A stretch of DNA of 64,000 bases from QQVM01 sp964544885 (GCA_964544885.1 CAZJDX010000009.1:49869-113868), one strand, 5' to 3'. Shown: positions 52,330 to 62,855, counted from the first letter of the stretch. Numbers and translations are program-made. Notes: a model not told the origin generated them from the letters alone.

Positions 52330-54189
52330 ATGGATAATAAAAACAAAGAAGGCTGTTTCCCTGAATGGTTACAGAATTTTTCGATTAAACGCTCAGAAGA
52401 CAGGGCAGTTGAAAACAATCAAGCTGTTATTTATAACCGATGTTCGACGGAACAACAAGATAGCCTGGATTGGCAGGATAATGTTTGCATGAATTTATGT
52501 AAGCAGAATAAATTCGACCTTATTAAGACTTTTAATGCAAAAGAATCTGCCACTACGGATGACCGTACTGTTTTCAATGAAATGCTTCAATTTTGCTATA
52601 AGAATCATATTGGAAACATTGTGGTTTATTCATATGACCGTTTCACACGGTCCGGAGATATTGGTCTTCTGAAATCATTGAGGAAAAAGGGTATTAAAGT
52701 TCATGCTGCCACACAAAGTGTAGATGACCAAACTCCTAGTGGACGTCTCTCGCAGAATTTGTATCTCATGTTTGCGGAGATGGAAAATGAACAGAGGAGG
52801 GACCGAATCATTGAAGGGCAAAAGAAGAAATTACGTAAAGGCGAATGGATTGGTCAACCAACCATTGGTTATATCAAGGATTACGTTTCAGGCAAAAAGC
52901 AGCATGACCATGATAAACCACAATGTATTATCGGTCCAATTGGTAAGCTAATCCAACAGGCATTCATGTGGAGATACAATGAAAACCTCACACATGAAGC
53001 CATCATACAACGATTGATCCCAATGGGATTAGCTCTGACTCCACCACATCTATCCAGAATATTCCGTAATCCATTTTATTGCGGATACATCACGCATGCT
53101 CTCTTGGATAATGGAGAAATCATCCGCGGGAAGCATGAGCCACTTATTACAGAGGAGGTTTTCCTTGCTGTGAATGGATTGCTGAGTGGAAACAAACAAG
53201 GATATAAGAAAGTTAGTCATGCAGATAAAATGCCATTTAAAGCCACCGTGAAATGTGGGAAATGCGACCGGCCACTTACGGCCTATGTTCAGAAAAAATA
53301 CATCTATTATAAATGTCCCAATATGGGATGTTGCATCAACATTAGCGAGAAAAAGCTCCGGGAGCTTTTTGAATTGAAGCTGGGAGCATATTCAATCGAT
53401 AGAGAGCTCTTACCAGTGATAAAAATGAAGTTGACAAGCACTTACAAAATGTTGCATGAGGCGGAAACAGTGAGGGAAAAACCCATGAAGGACGAACTGA
53501 CCCGCCTGAAAAATGAATTGGAGAAAATGGAATTCAATCTTGCCACAGGTAATATCACTCCGGAATTGTTCCAGAAGGTTTCTTCCTCCCATGAGCAAAA
53601 AATCAGGAAGATTGAAGATGAACTCAAAAGCATGGGCAAGGACACTTCGAACTTTGAAAAACTCCTTGATTCTGTACTTGAATTATCGTGTAATCTCATG
53701 AAATTCTGGCATTTATCAGGTTTTAAAGAAAAGGTTAGACTTCAAAAATTAGTGTTTCCGGATGGTTTGGCGTACATACCGGAAAATCACACACTTCGAA
53801 CTTTTTCAGTAAACCCGATTTTCCTTGAAATCGCTTCATTATCAAGCAATTTAAGTGATGAAAATGGGTGTGAAAAGGTCACCGATGATGAAAAATTGCC
53901 TCAGTTATACTTAAGGTTCCCCAGTTCGAACTTTTTCTGGGAAAATTTGGAGGAAACGGCCTGTTTACACCAGGAAATAGACCTGGAGCTTCGTTTAACT
54001 CTGAATTCGGCTTTTACAAACCAGATAGTTTTAATGACGGGTTCAACAACCATTGGGGCGTTCCGGTACACGTCCGGAACCACCGCGATTGGGATAGCGG
54101 TTCCGGAAATACCGCGATCCGTACATCAGGGCTGGGGTGGGTTTTCTGGGTTTACGGGTGGGTTATACTTAGCCGGCCTACCGAAGTGA
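52330..54189 (+). CDS. Large serine recombinase with an extended C terminus
   Basis: A 619-residue serine recombinase. The resolvase domain spans about 32-165: catalytic Ser39 in YNRCSTEQQ, conserved VVYSYDRFTRSGD, and RDRIIEGQKK. The Recombinase domain follows, then a zinc ribbon (CGKCDRPL to CPNMGCC, about 295-325), and a coiled coil (about 375-430). The usual end would be near ENHTLRTFSVNP. The frame then runs about 110 residues further through DNA with inverted repeats (TTCCGG/CCGGAA and ACCGC/GCGGT around 54061-54118), so the tail may be read-through after loss of the native stop. It likely moves a smaller element inside the island. Confidence 0.85.
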   Translation: MDNKNKEGCFPEWLQNFSIKRSEDRAVENNQAVIYNRCSTEQQDSLDWQDNVCMNLCKQNKFDLIKTFNAKESATTDDRTVFNEMLQFCYKNHIGNIVVYSYDRFTRSGDIGLLKSLRKKGIKVHAATQSVDDQTPSGRLSQNLYLMFAEMENEQRRDRIIEGQKKKLRKGEWIGQPTIGYIKDYVSGKKQHDHDKPQCIIGPIGKLIQQAFMWRYNENLTHEAIIQRLIPMGLALTPPHLSRIFRNPFYCGYITHALLDNGEIIRGKHEPLITEEVFLAVNGLLSGNKQGYKKVSHADKMPFKATVKCGKCDRPLTAYVQKKYIYYKCPNMGCCINISEKKLRELFELKLGAYSIDRELLPVIKMKLTSTYKMLHEAETVREKPMKDELTRLKNELEKMEFNLATGNITPELFQKVSSSHEQKIRKIEDELKSMGKDTSNFEKLLDSVLELSCNLMKFWHLSGFKEKVRLQKLVFPDGLAYIPENHTLRTFSVNPIFLEIASLSSNLSDENGCEKVTDDEKLPQLYLRFPSSNFFWENLEETACLHQEIDLELRLTLNSAFTNQIVLMTGSTTIGAFRYTSGTTAIGIAVPEIPRSVHQGWGGFSGFTGGLYLAGLPK

Positions 54190-54357
54190 ATCACTAAAGT
54201 TCCAAGAGATGCAGTTCAAGACCCTGCCTTTTAGGGCAATCTTTCTGCAGTCTATGGGAAAGTCGTCATTAATCTGAAGGTTGTCCTTCAATTTGTGATA
54301 GATAAATTGAAAGCCTTATTTGAGTAAAACAATATTGCGTATGTTGCATTTTAGAAC

Positions 54358-56979
54358 ATGAAAAAATTCCTTGCCATACTTTGTTTTGTTTATTATTCTG
54401 TTCTCCCGTTTGTTTCTGCCAGAATTTTTTCGTCTGTAGATAATAAGGGATTATTAGTTACTACTGATTTTCAGAAATTAAAATTTGATTCATCTCTTCA
54501 GATCATAGCCAAGGCCCTGTCAAAATATGAAATAGCTAAAGACTATAAAAACTTTGTAATTCATTCGATCAAGTATTGTGAGATACAAAACACAAATGAG
54601 CGTTATTTACTCTCACTGGTGCATTTAGCAAAATGTAGAAATCTAATTTTGGTTTTTTTGCCAGAGGAAAAGGAATTGCTAGCACTGACTATTGATTTAA
54701 CTGGTGATGCATACAAAGGCCTTAATGACATTGAAATCGCTTATGAAAACTACAAAGCTTCTCTGGAAATAAAAAAAAAGATGTTTGGAGAAAATGATTC
54801 AAGAACCGCAATCTCATACAGTAAAATTGCTTCTTGTTTCAGTTTTAAGATCCAGACAGATTCTGCTTACCTTTACTCGAAGCGGGCTTTTGAAATTTGC
54901 AAAAAACATCCCGAACACAATAAGGACATTGAATTGCATTTCATCTATTCGGAGTACGCGTACAATTACAAAATCTACAAACGAAGCAAAACAAATGACT
55001 GGCTTAGTGTTTATGACTCCGTAAGGGTAATTTACAATCAGGCTCTTGATATCATACGTGCAAGTTATGCTTATCCAAATTATCCGGAAGCCTCTGTACT
55101 TCATAGCATTGGAAATACATACACAGATTTGGTATTACATTATAGTGGAAAAAGGCAATCAATAGAATTGTATCGTTCTCAAGCATTGGAATATTATAAG
55201 CAAGACTTAAAAATTTACATATTATTATTCGGAGAGTTTCATTCCACCGTCAGTACAACCTATTATACATTAGGATTACTTTATTTGTATTCTAAGTCTG
55301 ATGGCTATATTGATCAAACCAATAAATATTTTCAAATGGCCATCAATTCGCTTCTACCATTTTCTGCTAACGATGATATTTTGTCAATTCCTAATATTGA
55401 TTCTTGTCTAAATTATTTTGATTTAAACGTACTATTTGCGAATAAAGTCATATCTCTTGATTTGATCCATAAAAAAACGAATGACATTCGTTATTTATAT
55501 GCGAAAAATGAATTTAACAAATTAAGGATTAATATATGGGAAAAGATAATGCTTTCCTATAAATCAAAAGAAGTAAGCCAGCTTTTATCTCTATGGAATC
55601 ATCAACCATTTGAAGAGGCTACTAAAACAGCATTTGAGTTATATTCACTGACGAAGGATGAAAAGTATTTTTCTGAAATATTCTCCTATTCAGAAAAGGC
55701 TAAAAATTCTGAATTACAAAAATCACTTTTAATTGCACTAAAGTCTAATTCGCGCATAGATTCGTTGACTACAACTCAGATTAATAGGCAGATGTATTCA
55801 ACAATTAGTATCGCAAATATTCAATCTCAAATTTTAGACAGTTCAACAGCATTGATTGAATACTTTACAATGGAAAACCTTTTAGGTTGGCCCAATTTTA
55901 TATTTGTTGTTGACAAATCCCAATTTATAGTTGTACCATTTTACGATCTTCATGAAATAGACAGTCTTATAACAAGCTTAAAGTCTGCAATGGCTGGAAA
56001 TTCAGTCAAAGCATTTGAATCCACCTCCTTAAAACTTTATGACAGATTGCTTCAGCCTGTTATATCCAATTTAAATAGATCAACCAATAAATTGATAATT
56101 GTTGCCCATGGTGTCCTTAATGAAGTTCCGTTTGAAGCATTGATTCCAAGAGTGAATAAAGAGAAACAGAATGATTTTCGGAATTTAAATTACCTTGTGA
56201 AGAAGTATCAGGTTACACATGCATTGAGCGCAACAATACTGAATATCCAGTTACATCAACCCGCTTCGATATATAATTCATTAATAGGGTTTGCTCCTGA
56301 CCATTCGAATCATTCTTCTTTGCCTTTTTCGACAAGTTTAGTTAGATCTATTGCCGGTAGGTATATAGGAAAAGCTTTTACAGATGAGAATGCTACAGTT
56401 TCAAACTTCATTGAGTTTGGACCAAATCATTCGGTTATATTTCTTGCAACACATGCATTAACTGATTTAGAAAATCCTGATCAGTCTAAGCTTTTTTTTT
56501 CGCCTGATACAACAAAAGATGAATATTTAAGCTTGGGTAAACTATATTCGATCAAAGTCAATACTGACTTAGCAGTTTTATCTGCTTGTGAAACATCCAA
56601 GGGAAAAGCAATGTATTCTGAAGGAATGAAAAGTTTCAGCCGAGCATTTGTATATGCCGGCAGTAAAAGCACAATTTCCATGTTATGGAAAGTGGACGAC
56701 TGGGCAACATCTAAAATCCTGGACGATTTTTTTGAAAAAATGTTTACTGGCCATGAGAAATCAAAATCTTTGCAATTCGCTAAGTTAAATTATCTGAGTA
56801 GTTGTAATTCATCTGATTTAGCAAATCCATACTATTGGTCTGGAATTATCATTACCGGTGATGATAAACCTATTCAATTAAATAAATCACATTCATGTTT
56901 CTGGAATGTCCTTGTTTTGTTACTTATGATTGTTATTGGCATTACTATCATGCTGATTCACAAGCGATTAAATTTATAG
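54358..56979 (+). CDS. Exported TPR-CHAT protease, membrane-anchored
   Basis: An 873-residue protein. It begins with a signal peptide or anchor (FLAILCFVYYSVLPFVSA). Residues about 60-420 are helical repeats of TPR type (SYSKIASCFSFKIQTDSAYL). Residues about 560-840 form a CHAT caspase-like protease domain: His699 in FLATHALTD and Cys744 in LSACETSKG form the catalytic dyad, and the AHGVLNEVPFEALI stretch leads in. A C-terminal membrane helix spans about 847-867 (VLVLLLMIVIGITIML). It could process envelope proteins or act as a defence effector. A LamG-T9SS gene lies convergent after 56 bp. Confidence 0.88.
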   Translation: MKKFLAILCFVYYSVLPFVSARIFSSVDNKGLLVTTDFQKLKFDSSLQIIAKALSKYEIAKDYKNFVIHSIKYCEIQNTNERYLLSLVHLAKCRNLILVFLPEEKELLALTIDLTGDAYKGLNDIEIAYENYKASLEIKKKMFGENDSRTAISYSKIASCFSFKIQTDSAYLYSKRAFEICKKHPEHNKDIELHFIYSEYAYNYKIYKRSKTNDWLSVYDSVRVIYNQALDIIRASYAYPNYPEASVLHSIGNTYTDLVLHYSGKRQSIELYRSQALEYYKQDLKIYILLFGEFHSTVSTTYYTLGLLYLYSKSDGYIDQTNKYFQMAINSLLPFSANDDILSIPNIDSCLNYFDLNVLFANKVISLDLIHKKTNDIRYLYAKNEFNKLRINIWEKIMLSYKSKEVSQLLSLWNHQPFEEATKTAFELYSLTKDEKYFSEIFSYSEKAKNSELQKSLLIALKSNSRIDSLTTTQINRQMYSTISIANIQSQILDSSTALIEYFTMENLLGWPNFIFVVDKSQFIVVPFYDLHEIDSLITSLKSAMAGNSVKAFESTSLKLYDRLLQPVISNLNRSTNKLIIVAHGVLNEVPFEALIPRVNKEKQNDFRNLNYLVKKYQVTHALSATILNIQLHQPASIYNSLIGFAPDHSNHSSLPFSTSLVRSIAGRYIGKAFTDENATVSNFIEFGPNHSVIFLATHALTDLENPDQSKLFFSPDTTKDEYLSLGKLYSIKVNTDLAVLSACETSKGKAMYSEGMKSFSRAFVYAGSKSTISMLWKVDDWATSKILDDFFEKMFTGHEKSKSLQFAKLNYLSSCNSSDLANPYYWSGIIITGDDKPIQLNKSHSCFWNVLVLLLMIVIGITIMLIHKRLNL

Positions 56980-56983
56980 AAAC

Positions 56984-57014
56984 AAAAAAAGGTGCTGTGA
57001 AAATCACAACACCT
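56984..57014. terminator. Bidirectional terminator between CHAT and LamG genes
   Basis: GGTGCTGTGA and TCACAACACC form a 10-bp stem with one mismatch and a 5-nt loop. The minus-strand product ends with seven T, so it mainly serves the LamG gene; the A-run side faces the CHAT gene. Confidence 0.8.
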
Positions 57015-57035
57015 TGGATTGGATCGGAGGGTGTA

Positions 57036-59801
57036 TTATTTAAGGATTACCAATTTCTGCGATAAATTGGAATTGCCTGTTGAAATGTTTAAAAAATAAA
57101 TTCCCGTTTTTCCAATCGTATTTGTTTTTAAGACGAATTGCTTTTTACCAACTGTTTCATTATTTATTTCGTAAGAATATACTAATGCTCCCATAAGATC
57201 GAACACAGATATTTTCACATCTGACAAGCAGTTCAGTTTATAGTCAATAAATAAAATGTCGCTTGTTGGATTGGGGTAAATATTTAATTCGGATACATTT
57301 GAATAGATTTCATTTGTTCCGGAAACAACTGATGAGTCTAAATCACAAAATTTAACAAGTAATGCACGTGAGTCAACTCTTCCAGAGCAAATAACATCTC
57401 CGTTAGGAAGCACCACTACTCCCTGAGCAAATTCATTGCTAAGTGAATTTCCAAATGTTGCATTATTTAAGGGAAGACCATTGTTATTAAAAATAGCTGC
57501 AATCAGGTCAGATGCTTGGCCGGAATTATTAGTTGATCCTGCACAAATGATATTGCCAAAATTATCCTCTGTAATTGAATAAAAATAGTTTTCGGTTTTC
57601 GTTTTAAACGTGGACTCCCAAATCAAACTCATGTTGTCATCAAATTTAGCCAGGAATGCATTCTTTTGATTTGATGTTGAATCGTATTGCCCAAACAAGA
57701 AGAAGCCACCGGAATTACATCTTTTTATAGACGCTCTTGAAGAAAATAAATTACCAAATTTATAATTGATCAATCCTGTCTGAGAACCGCTGTCATTCCA
57801 CTTCCTGATTTCGACATTACCAGTTGAATTATTATTATACGCTGATATGTAATCGTCAGAGGAACTTAGTTTATCAAAACCTCCAATTAAATCTGGATTA
57901 AGCTGAATGCAATATGACCAGATCAAACCTCCAGAAGAGGATAATTTTGATATTCTTGTGGCATAACTACTGCATCCTGTATGGTGCTGGACATGACCAA
58001 AACAAACAAATTCTCCCAATGAATTTTCAACAGCAATTGAAGCATAATTATCACCAAAACTTTGCCCTGTCAGTGTTTGAGACCATTGTTCCATTCCTGA
58101 AGAATCAGTTTTTATGATGTAGCCTGCGGAAAAATTCCCCGCTGAGTTTGAATTACCAAATGCGCTATTAATTAGATAACCACCATCAGATGTTGTTATA
58201 ACGCCACTGGCTACATCCATCCCGCCACCAGGATAAAATACTTTTGACCAAATTAAATTGAGATTACTATCGTATTTATTTAGTACAATATCTCCGTCTG
58301 ACCAGTTATATACATGATTAATTGTACCAACAGTAACAAGATTACCATCAGTTGCCAAAGTGGATTTTCCGTACCAATTGTTGTTCGTATTTCCAAAATA
58401 AGCTGAATCACATGCAAGTGAATTTAAGGGGGTATTTCCATAAAGAATAGTAATTTGTGAATCAGATAGGGCACAATTATATATAAATAGGTCATCTATT
58501 TTTCCCTTGAAATATGAAAAACTTCCTCCTCCGTGCATTCGGCCAATTGACATCACATTATTAAAAGGAAAAGGAATATTAGCACCCCCATGGGTATTAT
58601 TCAAAAAGGGTATTCCATTGATATAAAACTTAAAAGCATTGGATGTATATCCTGTTGTCGAATGCACTACCGCAACATGAACCCATTGATAAGAGGGCGG
58701 CGCTGCATTTTGAGCAGTAATGTCATTCGCACCACCGGTTTCAAATGTTAGGTTATTAGTATTTGGATAAAGACCAAAGGTTCCTTCATTTAATGTCCAT
58801 GATCCAATGCATCCAAAAGATACAATTGGTACGCCAATATTTGTAGTATCTAGAAAAATCCATGCTGAAATAGAAAAAGGCTGATCATTTATAATGGGAG
58901 AGCTTCCAAATTGTATATAATCAGAGCTACCGTTGAACTGATATGCAGAATTTGGATTACCAAATCGGTCAGTGGATAATGTAGCTCCGATAACAGTTCC
59001 GTTATTACCTAAACCTGATTGATCCATTGCATTTCCTGAAAAGGTATAGGATCCTACCAGGCAATTTGAGGCCACTCCTGATCCATTGTATAAGGTTGTA
59101 ACCTCCGTAGCCGTCAGGGCTCTGTTCCAGAGACCTACATCGTCCAGGATTCCGTTAAAGGGATTAGCATTTATATTTGACCAATTTGCTTTACCGAATA
59201 GCAATGGCATTGTATTAGGTCCGATCATAGCGGTATTTATGCCTGTTGAATTTATTGTTCCATCCAAATAAGAAGTAGCATTACCATTGTCATAAATTAA
59301 GACTACATGATGAAATGTATTATAATTGGAAGTATTGGAAGGAACACCCGCTATGCCCATATTGCCTCCTCCACTACTAACCTGTAAGTAAATTCCGGTT
59401 TGTGAGCCCTGATTTACGTTAAAACCGGACTGAGAAACGCCACTTCCTGATTGTTTGCTTATTATAATATCTCCGTAGTTCCCGGGAGGAAAGCTCTCCA
59501 CTTTAATCCAAAATGAAATAGTCATCTGGTTGGAGATAGAGTTAAGAGAACTACTATTCGCGATTTCTATAAATTGTCCGTTTCCATCAAAATGATAGGC
59601 ACTATTTGGGAGGCCTTGATGATCCGCAGTCAAAGTGGCACCATATACCAATCCATTGTTCCCATTAGAACTAGCATCGTTTGCATTACCATTGAAAGGA
59701 TAATAAGCAAGCAATCCACTTGCTGGGACGTAAGAAGGCAATTGAGCAAGTAAAGCAGAGGAGATAAAAATAAGTACGGAGGTAAGATAGAAGTGTTTCA
59801 T
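57036..59801 (-). CDS. Secreted LamG-repeat protein with T9SS sorting domain
   Basis: A 921-residue exported protein. Signal peptide MKHFYLTSVLIFISSALLA. Two LamG/concanavalin-A-like domains occupy about residues 30-245 and 250-460, each introduced by the same GNAxDxSGxxNNG motif (FNGNANDASSNGNNG; FSGNAMDQSGLGNNG). About 480-840 are repeats of the kind KYDSNLNLIWSKVF and KTDSSGMEQWSQTL. The end (YPNPTSDILFIDY, then LSQKLVILK) is a T9SS type A sorting domain. It is likely a surface adhesin. Carrying a T9SS substrate on a mobile element requires a host with that secretion machine. Confidence 0.88.
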   Translation of the reverse strand: MKHFYLTSVLIFISSALLAQLPSYVPASGLLAYYPFNGNANDASSNGNNGLVYGATLTADHQGLPNSAYHFDGNGQFIEIANSSSLNSISNQMTISFWIKVESFPPGNYGDIIISKQSGSGVSQSGFNVNQGSQTGIYLQVSSGGGNMGIAGVPSNTSNYNTFHHVVLIYDNGNATSYLDGTINSTGINTAMIGPNTMPLLFGKANWSNINANPFNGILDDVGLWNRALTATEVTTLYNGSGVASNCLVGSYTFSGNAMDQSGLGNNGTVIGATLSTDRFGNPNSAYQFNGSSDYIQFGSSPIINDQPFSISAWIFLDTTNIGVPIVSFGCIGSWTLNEGTFGLYPNTNNLTFETGGANDITAQNAAPPSYQWVHVAVVHSTTGYTSNAFKFYINGIPFLNNTHGGANIPFPFNNVMSIGRMHGGGSFSYFKGKIDDLFIYNCALSDSQITILYGNTPLNSLACDSAYFGNTNNNWYGKSTLATDGNLVTVGTINHVYNWSDGDIVLNKYDSNLNLIWSKVFYPGGGMDVASGVITTSDGGYLINSAFGNSNSAGNFSAGYIIKTDSSGMEQWSQTLTGQSFGDNYASIAVENSLGEFVCFGHVQHHTGCSSYATRISKLSSSGGLIWSYCIQLNPDLIGGFDKLSSSDDYISAYNNNSTGNVEIRKWNDSGSQTGLINYKFGNLFSSRASIKRCNSGGFFLFGQYDSTSNQKNAFLAKFDDNMSLIWESTFKTKTENYFYSITEDNFGNIICAGSTNNSGQASDLIAAIFNNNGLPLNNATFGNSLSNEFAQGVVVLPNGDVICSGRVDSRALLVKFCDLDSSVVSGTNEIYSNVSELNIYPNPTSDILFIDYKLNCLSDVKISVFDLMGALVYSYEINNETVGKKQFVLKTNTIGKTGIYFLNISTGNSNLSQKLVILK

Positions 59802-60050
59802 GATCTTTTTAATTAATAGTTTAATTGAGATTCATTGACAGTATTATTGCAGTTTGTTTTAATCCTGCTGGCTTGTCATTGAATATATGATTTATATTCA
59901 TCATTGCCATATGCTGGATTTCAATTATTGCAGCTTATCCTATTGTCTGATTAATTTATTCTTGAATGATTTTCTTTAGCTTGATTTTGTTCAGTTATTT
60001 ATTGACCTGTTCCTTTTGCAATAGAATCCGGCTCGGCTAATTAATACTGC

Positions 60051-60551
60051 TCATGCTGATTTTCGTATAAAAGGCATTTTATGAGGGTAGAAATTCAGAA
60101 TTGATGTCAGCGTGTATAGAAGCGATAAAGCGGGGAATGCAATGAGGTTGTTTATAAAGATAAGCTCATTCTCTTCTAATAAAGAATTAATTATACTTTG
60201 CTTAATTTCATTACTAGATATATTGCTTATAAAACCTCTGAGTGTTACTAAGAATTGATAAAAAAATAATGCGGACACTAATATACATAGTATTCCACAT
60301 AAGATAGCCCATCTATTTGACCTCAAAGCGATGACGAAAGATACAATCGCTATATTTATCTGCAAAAAATTGTAATTGTTTATTTCATTGAGTTGCAAAT
60401 ATTCAGTTTTGATACCTGATATTCCTATTAGTCCTGAAAACATCATCAAGCATGCTATCAAGGAACTAATTACGTTTACTGGTCCATTGCCAAAATTATC
60501 AAGAAATATATTTTCTTCAATATTTCTAATTAAAGAATTGGATTGTTTCAT
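60051..60551 (-). CDS. Four-helix membrane protein, function unknown
   Basis: A 166-residue protein with helices at about 24-45, 62-78, 80-103 and 135-155, and no family recognised. It follows the SH3-containing gene by 11 bp on the same strand. The 249 bp at 59802-60050 contain no gene. Confidence 0.62.
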   Translation of the reverse strand: MKQSNSLIRNIEENIFLDNFGNGPVNVISSLIACLMMFSGLIGISGIKTEYLQLNEINNYNFLQINIAIVSFVIALRSNRWAILCGILCILVSALFFYQFLVTLRGFISNISSNEIKQSIINSLLEENELIFINNLIAFPALSLLYTLTSILNFYPHKMPFIRKSA

Positions 60552-60562
60552 AAAGATGGATA

Positions 60563-61783
60563 TTAATATTTCTCAACGTCTTTATAAAGAACCCATCCTG
60601 ATACAAAGCTTCCATCTAATTTCGTTGTTTTGCAAAAGAGAAACTCATTCTGTTTGGCCATAATCGAAATTCTATCATTTAATAATAAAGCAGTCTCCCG
60701 ATCAGAGTTTATATCTGGCTCTTTATAAATGAAGGTCCTGTTTACAATTACAGATGCAACATAAGGAAAGCTTTCAGCTTGATTTCTTTCCTGCGCATGC
60801 TCTGCATTCCATATAGAATCATTTCTGTAAGCTATTTCCATATCGATGGTGTTTTGTACTTGTTCCAAAGAGTCTCTCTCTCGCTTTAGCTGTTGAATCG
60901 TGGCTCTTAGGCTTTCTCTCATTGCTTCATATTTTTCGAGATACTCTCGGTTGTTATCCAAGTTCCAGGTTATTGAATTTAAGCATGTCAATGCCAAATC
61001 AAATTGTTGATTAGATACAGCTTCATTTACCTCTGTAATGACATGCTCAATCCTTTGTTTTTCTTCATTCTCCTTCTGCACTCTTTCCTTCTGTATTTCT
61101 TTTGATGAAGAATCCGCCCACATAAATAAGATGGCATAAGCACAAAAGATTACACCAAAAATGATTAGCCCTTTATGTAGGCGTGATAACTTGCCTCTTG
61201 TTTCTCTTGGCAAGGAAGCTTGTGGGCTGCTTGAATCGGATGAAGTATGAGATTCTTTCTTATTGTATACAGGCTTAATGGGCGTAGGATTTAAAACGGG
61301 CTTATTAGCCTCAGGCTCTGACACTTGATCTGGGACTATTTTGTCCAGTACAGATTCTTTTGTGATGGCTGGAATTCTCCTTTTATTCCTGAATAGCCAG
61401 ACCGATAAAATATATGCTATACAGCTGAATAAGAGCAAATAGACACCAATACCAATGCGACTGTAAGCTTGCCCATAGGTTGAATTTGCCGTGAAGCTCC
61501 CGATCCCGGTAAAGGGACTAAAAGCAAAGAATATGTTTACAATGCCCGGTATGATCATGTACCGGCTTCTAATAAAAACAAATATTAAACAAATAACTCC
61601 CAGCAATAAAGGAATTACACCCATTCCTGTTTGTATGCCGGATGCAGATTGTCTGTAAGAGGCGGTATATCCCATTAGAGAAGCATCAGATCTTATTTCC
61701 ATCCAGGGAAGGAAACATGATACAACCATCAGGAACGCACAAATAGTCGCTACAACATTTAAAGGAGAAGAAGTTTTGTTCAT
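60563..61783 (-). CDS. Membrane protein with C-terminal SH3-like domain
   Basis: A 406-residue protein. Four N-terminal membrane helices (about 8-28, 52-72, 74-92, 108-132), a Pro/Ser-rich cytosolic linker with a fifth helix near 205-225, a coiled coil (about 232-325, QQLKRERDSLEQVQNTIDME), and a bacterial SH3-like end (about 335-402: VASVIVNRTFIYKEPDINSD to WVLYKDVEKY). Possibly an envelope-bound sensor or scaffold. It lies 6 bp after the lipoprotein gene. Confidence 0.68.
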   Translation of the reverse strand: MNKTSSPLNVVATICAFLMVVSCFLPWMEIRSDASLMGYTASYRQSASGIQTGMGVIPLLLGVICLIFVFIRSRYMIIPGIVNIFFAFSPFTGIGSFTANSTYGQAYSRIGIGVYLLLFSCIAYILSVWLFRNKRRIPAITKESVLDKIVPDQVSEPEANKPVLNPTPIKPVYNKKESHTSSDSSSPQASLPRETRGKLSRLHKGLIIFGVIFCAYAILFMWADSSSKEIQKERVQKENEEKQRIEHVITEVNEAVSNQQFDLALTCLNSITWNLDNNREYLEKYEAMRESLRATIQQLKRERDSLEQVQNTIDMEIAYRNDSIWNAEHAQERNQAESFPYVASVIVNRTFIYKEPDINSDRETALLLNDRISIMAKQNEFLFCKTTKLDGSFVSGWVLYKDVEKY

Positions 61784-61789
61784 AACAAA

Positions 61790-62149
61790 TCAATATTGAA
61801 TTTTCTTCATTATTTCCATCATTCTTTTAACTTCTGAGACTGACATTAAGCTCTGATTTTCCTGGCATTTTTGCGATACTTCCACCATTTCCTGGGAAAT
61901 AGAAATAACCTCCTGTGCCGCACTCATGTCTCCTGTGTTAATCCTACGCTGTAAAGCTTTGTTGCGTTCCACCAAATCCTCATATCTGTCCAGCCATTGG
62001 GTCCATTCAGTTTTCTCTTCCGTTTTAGACGTGGATTCGTTAGTCTGGACTTTGTTTTGCGAATTTGGTTCAGGTTCAGAGTTGAGGCACGATAGCATGA
62101 TTACCGGGATAAAAAGTAATAGCGCAGGTACAAGAGGACGATTTTTCAT
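61790..62149 (-). CDS. Small lipoprotein
   Basis: A 119-residue protein with lipobox VIMLSC, lipidated at Cys21. The mature part is Glu/Lys-rich and helical (EDLVERNKALQRRINTGDM). It is the first gene of the leftward group 62149-60051. The divergent spacer of 136 bp to the ECF sigma gene probably holds both promoters. Confidence 0.68.
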   Translation of the reverse strand: MKNRPLVPALLLFIPVIMLSCLNSEPEPNSQNKVQTNESTSKTEEKTEWTQWLDRYEDLVERNKALQRRINTGDMSAAQEVISISQEMVEVSQKCQENQSLMSVSEVKRMMEIMKKIQY

Positions 62150-62285
62150 AGTTTATTCTTTGCCGTTTAGTGATCTTATTCATCTTTATGATTAATATAC
62201 ATGGAAGCAAAAAGGTAACCTTGTATTCATAATATTTTTCTATTTTTACGATGAAACTGAAAAAAACCAAATTTTACACCTTTTT

Positions 62286-62843
62286 GTGGCAACAGATATT
62301 ATCCAGGAAGTTAAGGCGGGTAATGAAACCTTGTTTTACAGTCTTTACAAACAACATCGTACTGAATTCATTCGTTGGGCCTGTTTTCAACATTCCATTC
62401 ACGAAGAGGATGCTAAAGACATTTGTCAGGAAGTATTTATTATTTTTTACCGAAATATCCATAGCGGAAAACTCACCAATCTGACTAGTGATGTAAAAAC
62501 ATATCTTTTTGGAATCGGGCGACATTTAATTCTGAATCATTTAAAAAAAAGTAACCGCACGGTTACTCTAAGTAATATTGAATTGATAAATGGGTATGAA
62601 AACCCAATTGAAATGATTCATCAAAGAGAGCATAACAAGAAAGTTGTTGAAGATAATATGAATAGACTTCCGGAAAAAGATCAGGTAATACTAAGACTTT
62701 ATTATATGGAGGGCTTAGATATGAAAACCATCGCAAAGCGAATGGGTTACAAGAACTCAGATGTAGCTAAAAAAAGGAAATACGAAGTGTTTAAAAAACT
62801 TTCCAATTTAGTAAAGGCCAACATGAAATCATTCATTTACTAA
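62286..62843 (+). CDS. ECF-type RNA polymerase sigma factor
   Basis: A 185-residue sigma factor started at GTG (62286; MATDIIQEVKAGNETLF). Region 2 includes DAKDICQEVFIIFYRNI and TYLFGIGRHL. Region 4 has LPEKDQVILRLYYMEGLDMK followed by the HTH TIAKRMGYKNSDVAKKRKYE. It is followed after 12 bp by a membrane protein that looks like its anti-sigma factor. Its regulon is unknown; candidates are the nearby secreted-protein and lipoprotein genes. Confidence 0.87.
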   Translation: MATDIIQEVKAGNETLFYSLYKQHRTEFIRWACFQHSIHEEDAKDICQEVFIIFYRNIHSGKLTNLTSDVKTYLFGIGRHLILNHLKKSNRTVTLSNIELINGYENPIEMIHQREHNKKVVEDNMNRLPEKDQVILRLYYMEGLDMKTIAKRMGYKNSDVAKKRKYEVFKKLSNLVKANMKSFIY

Positions 62844-62855
62844 GAATAGTATTTA

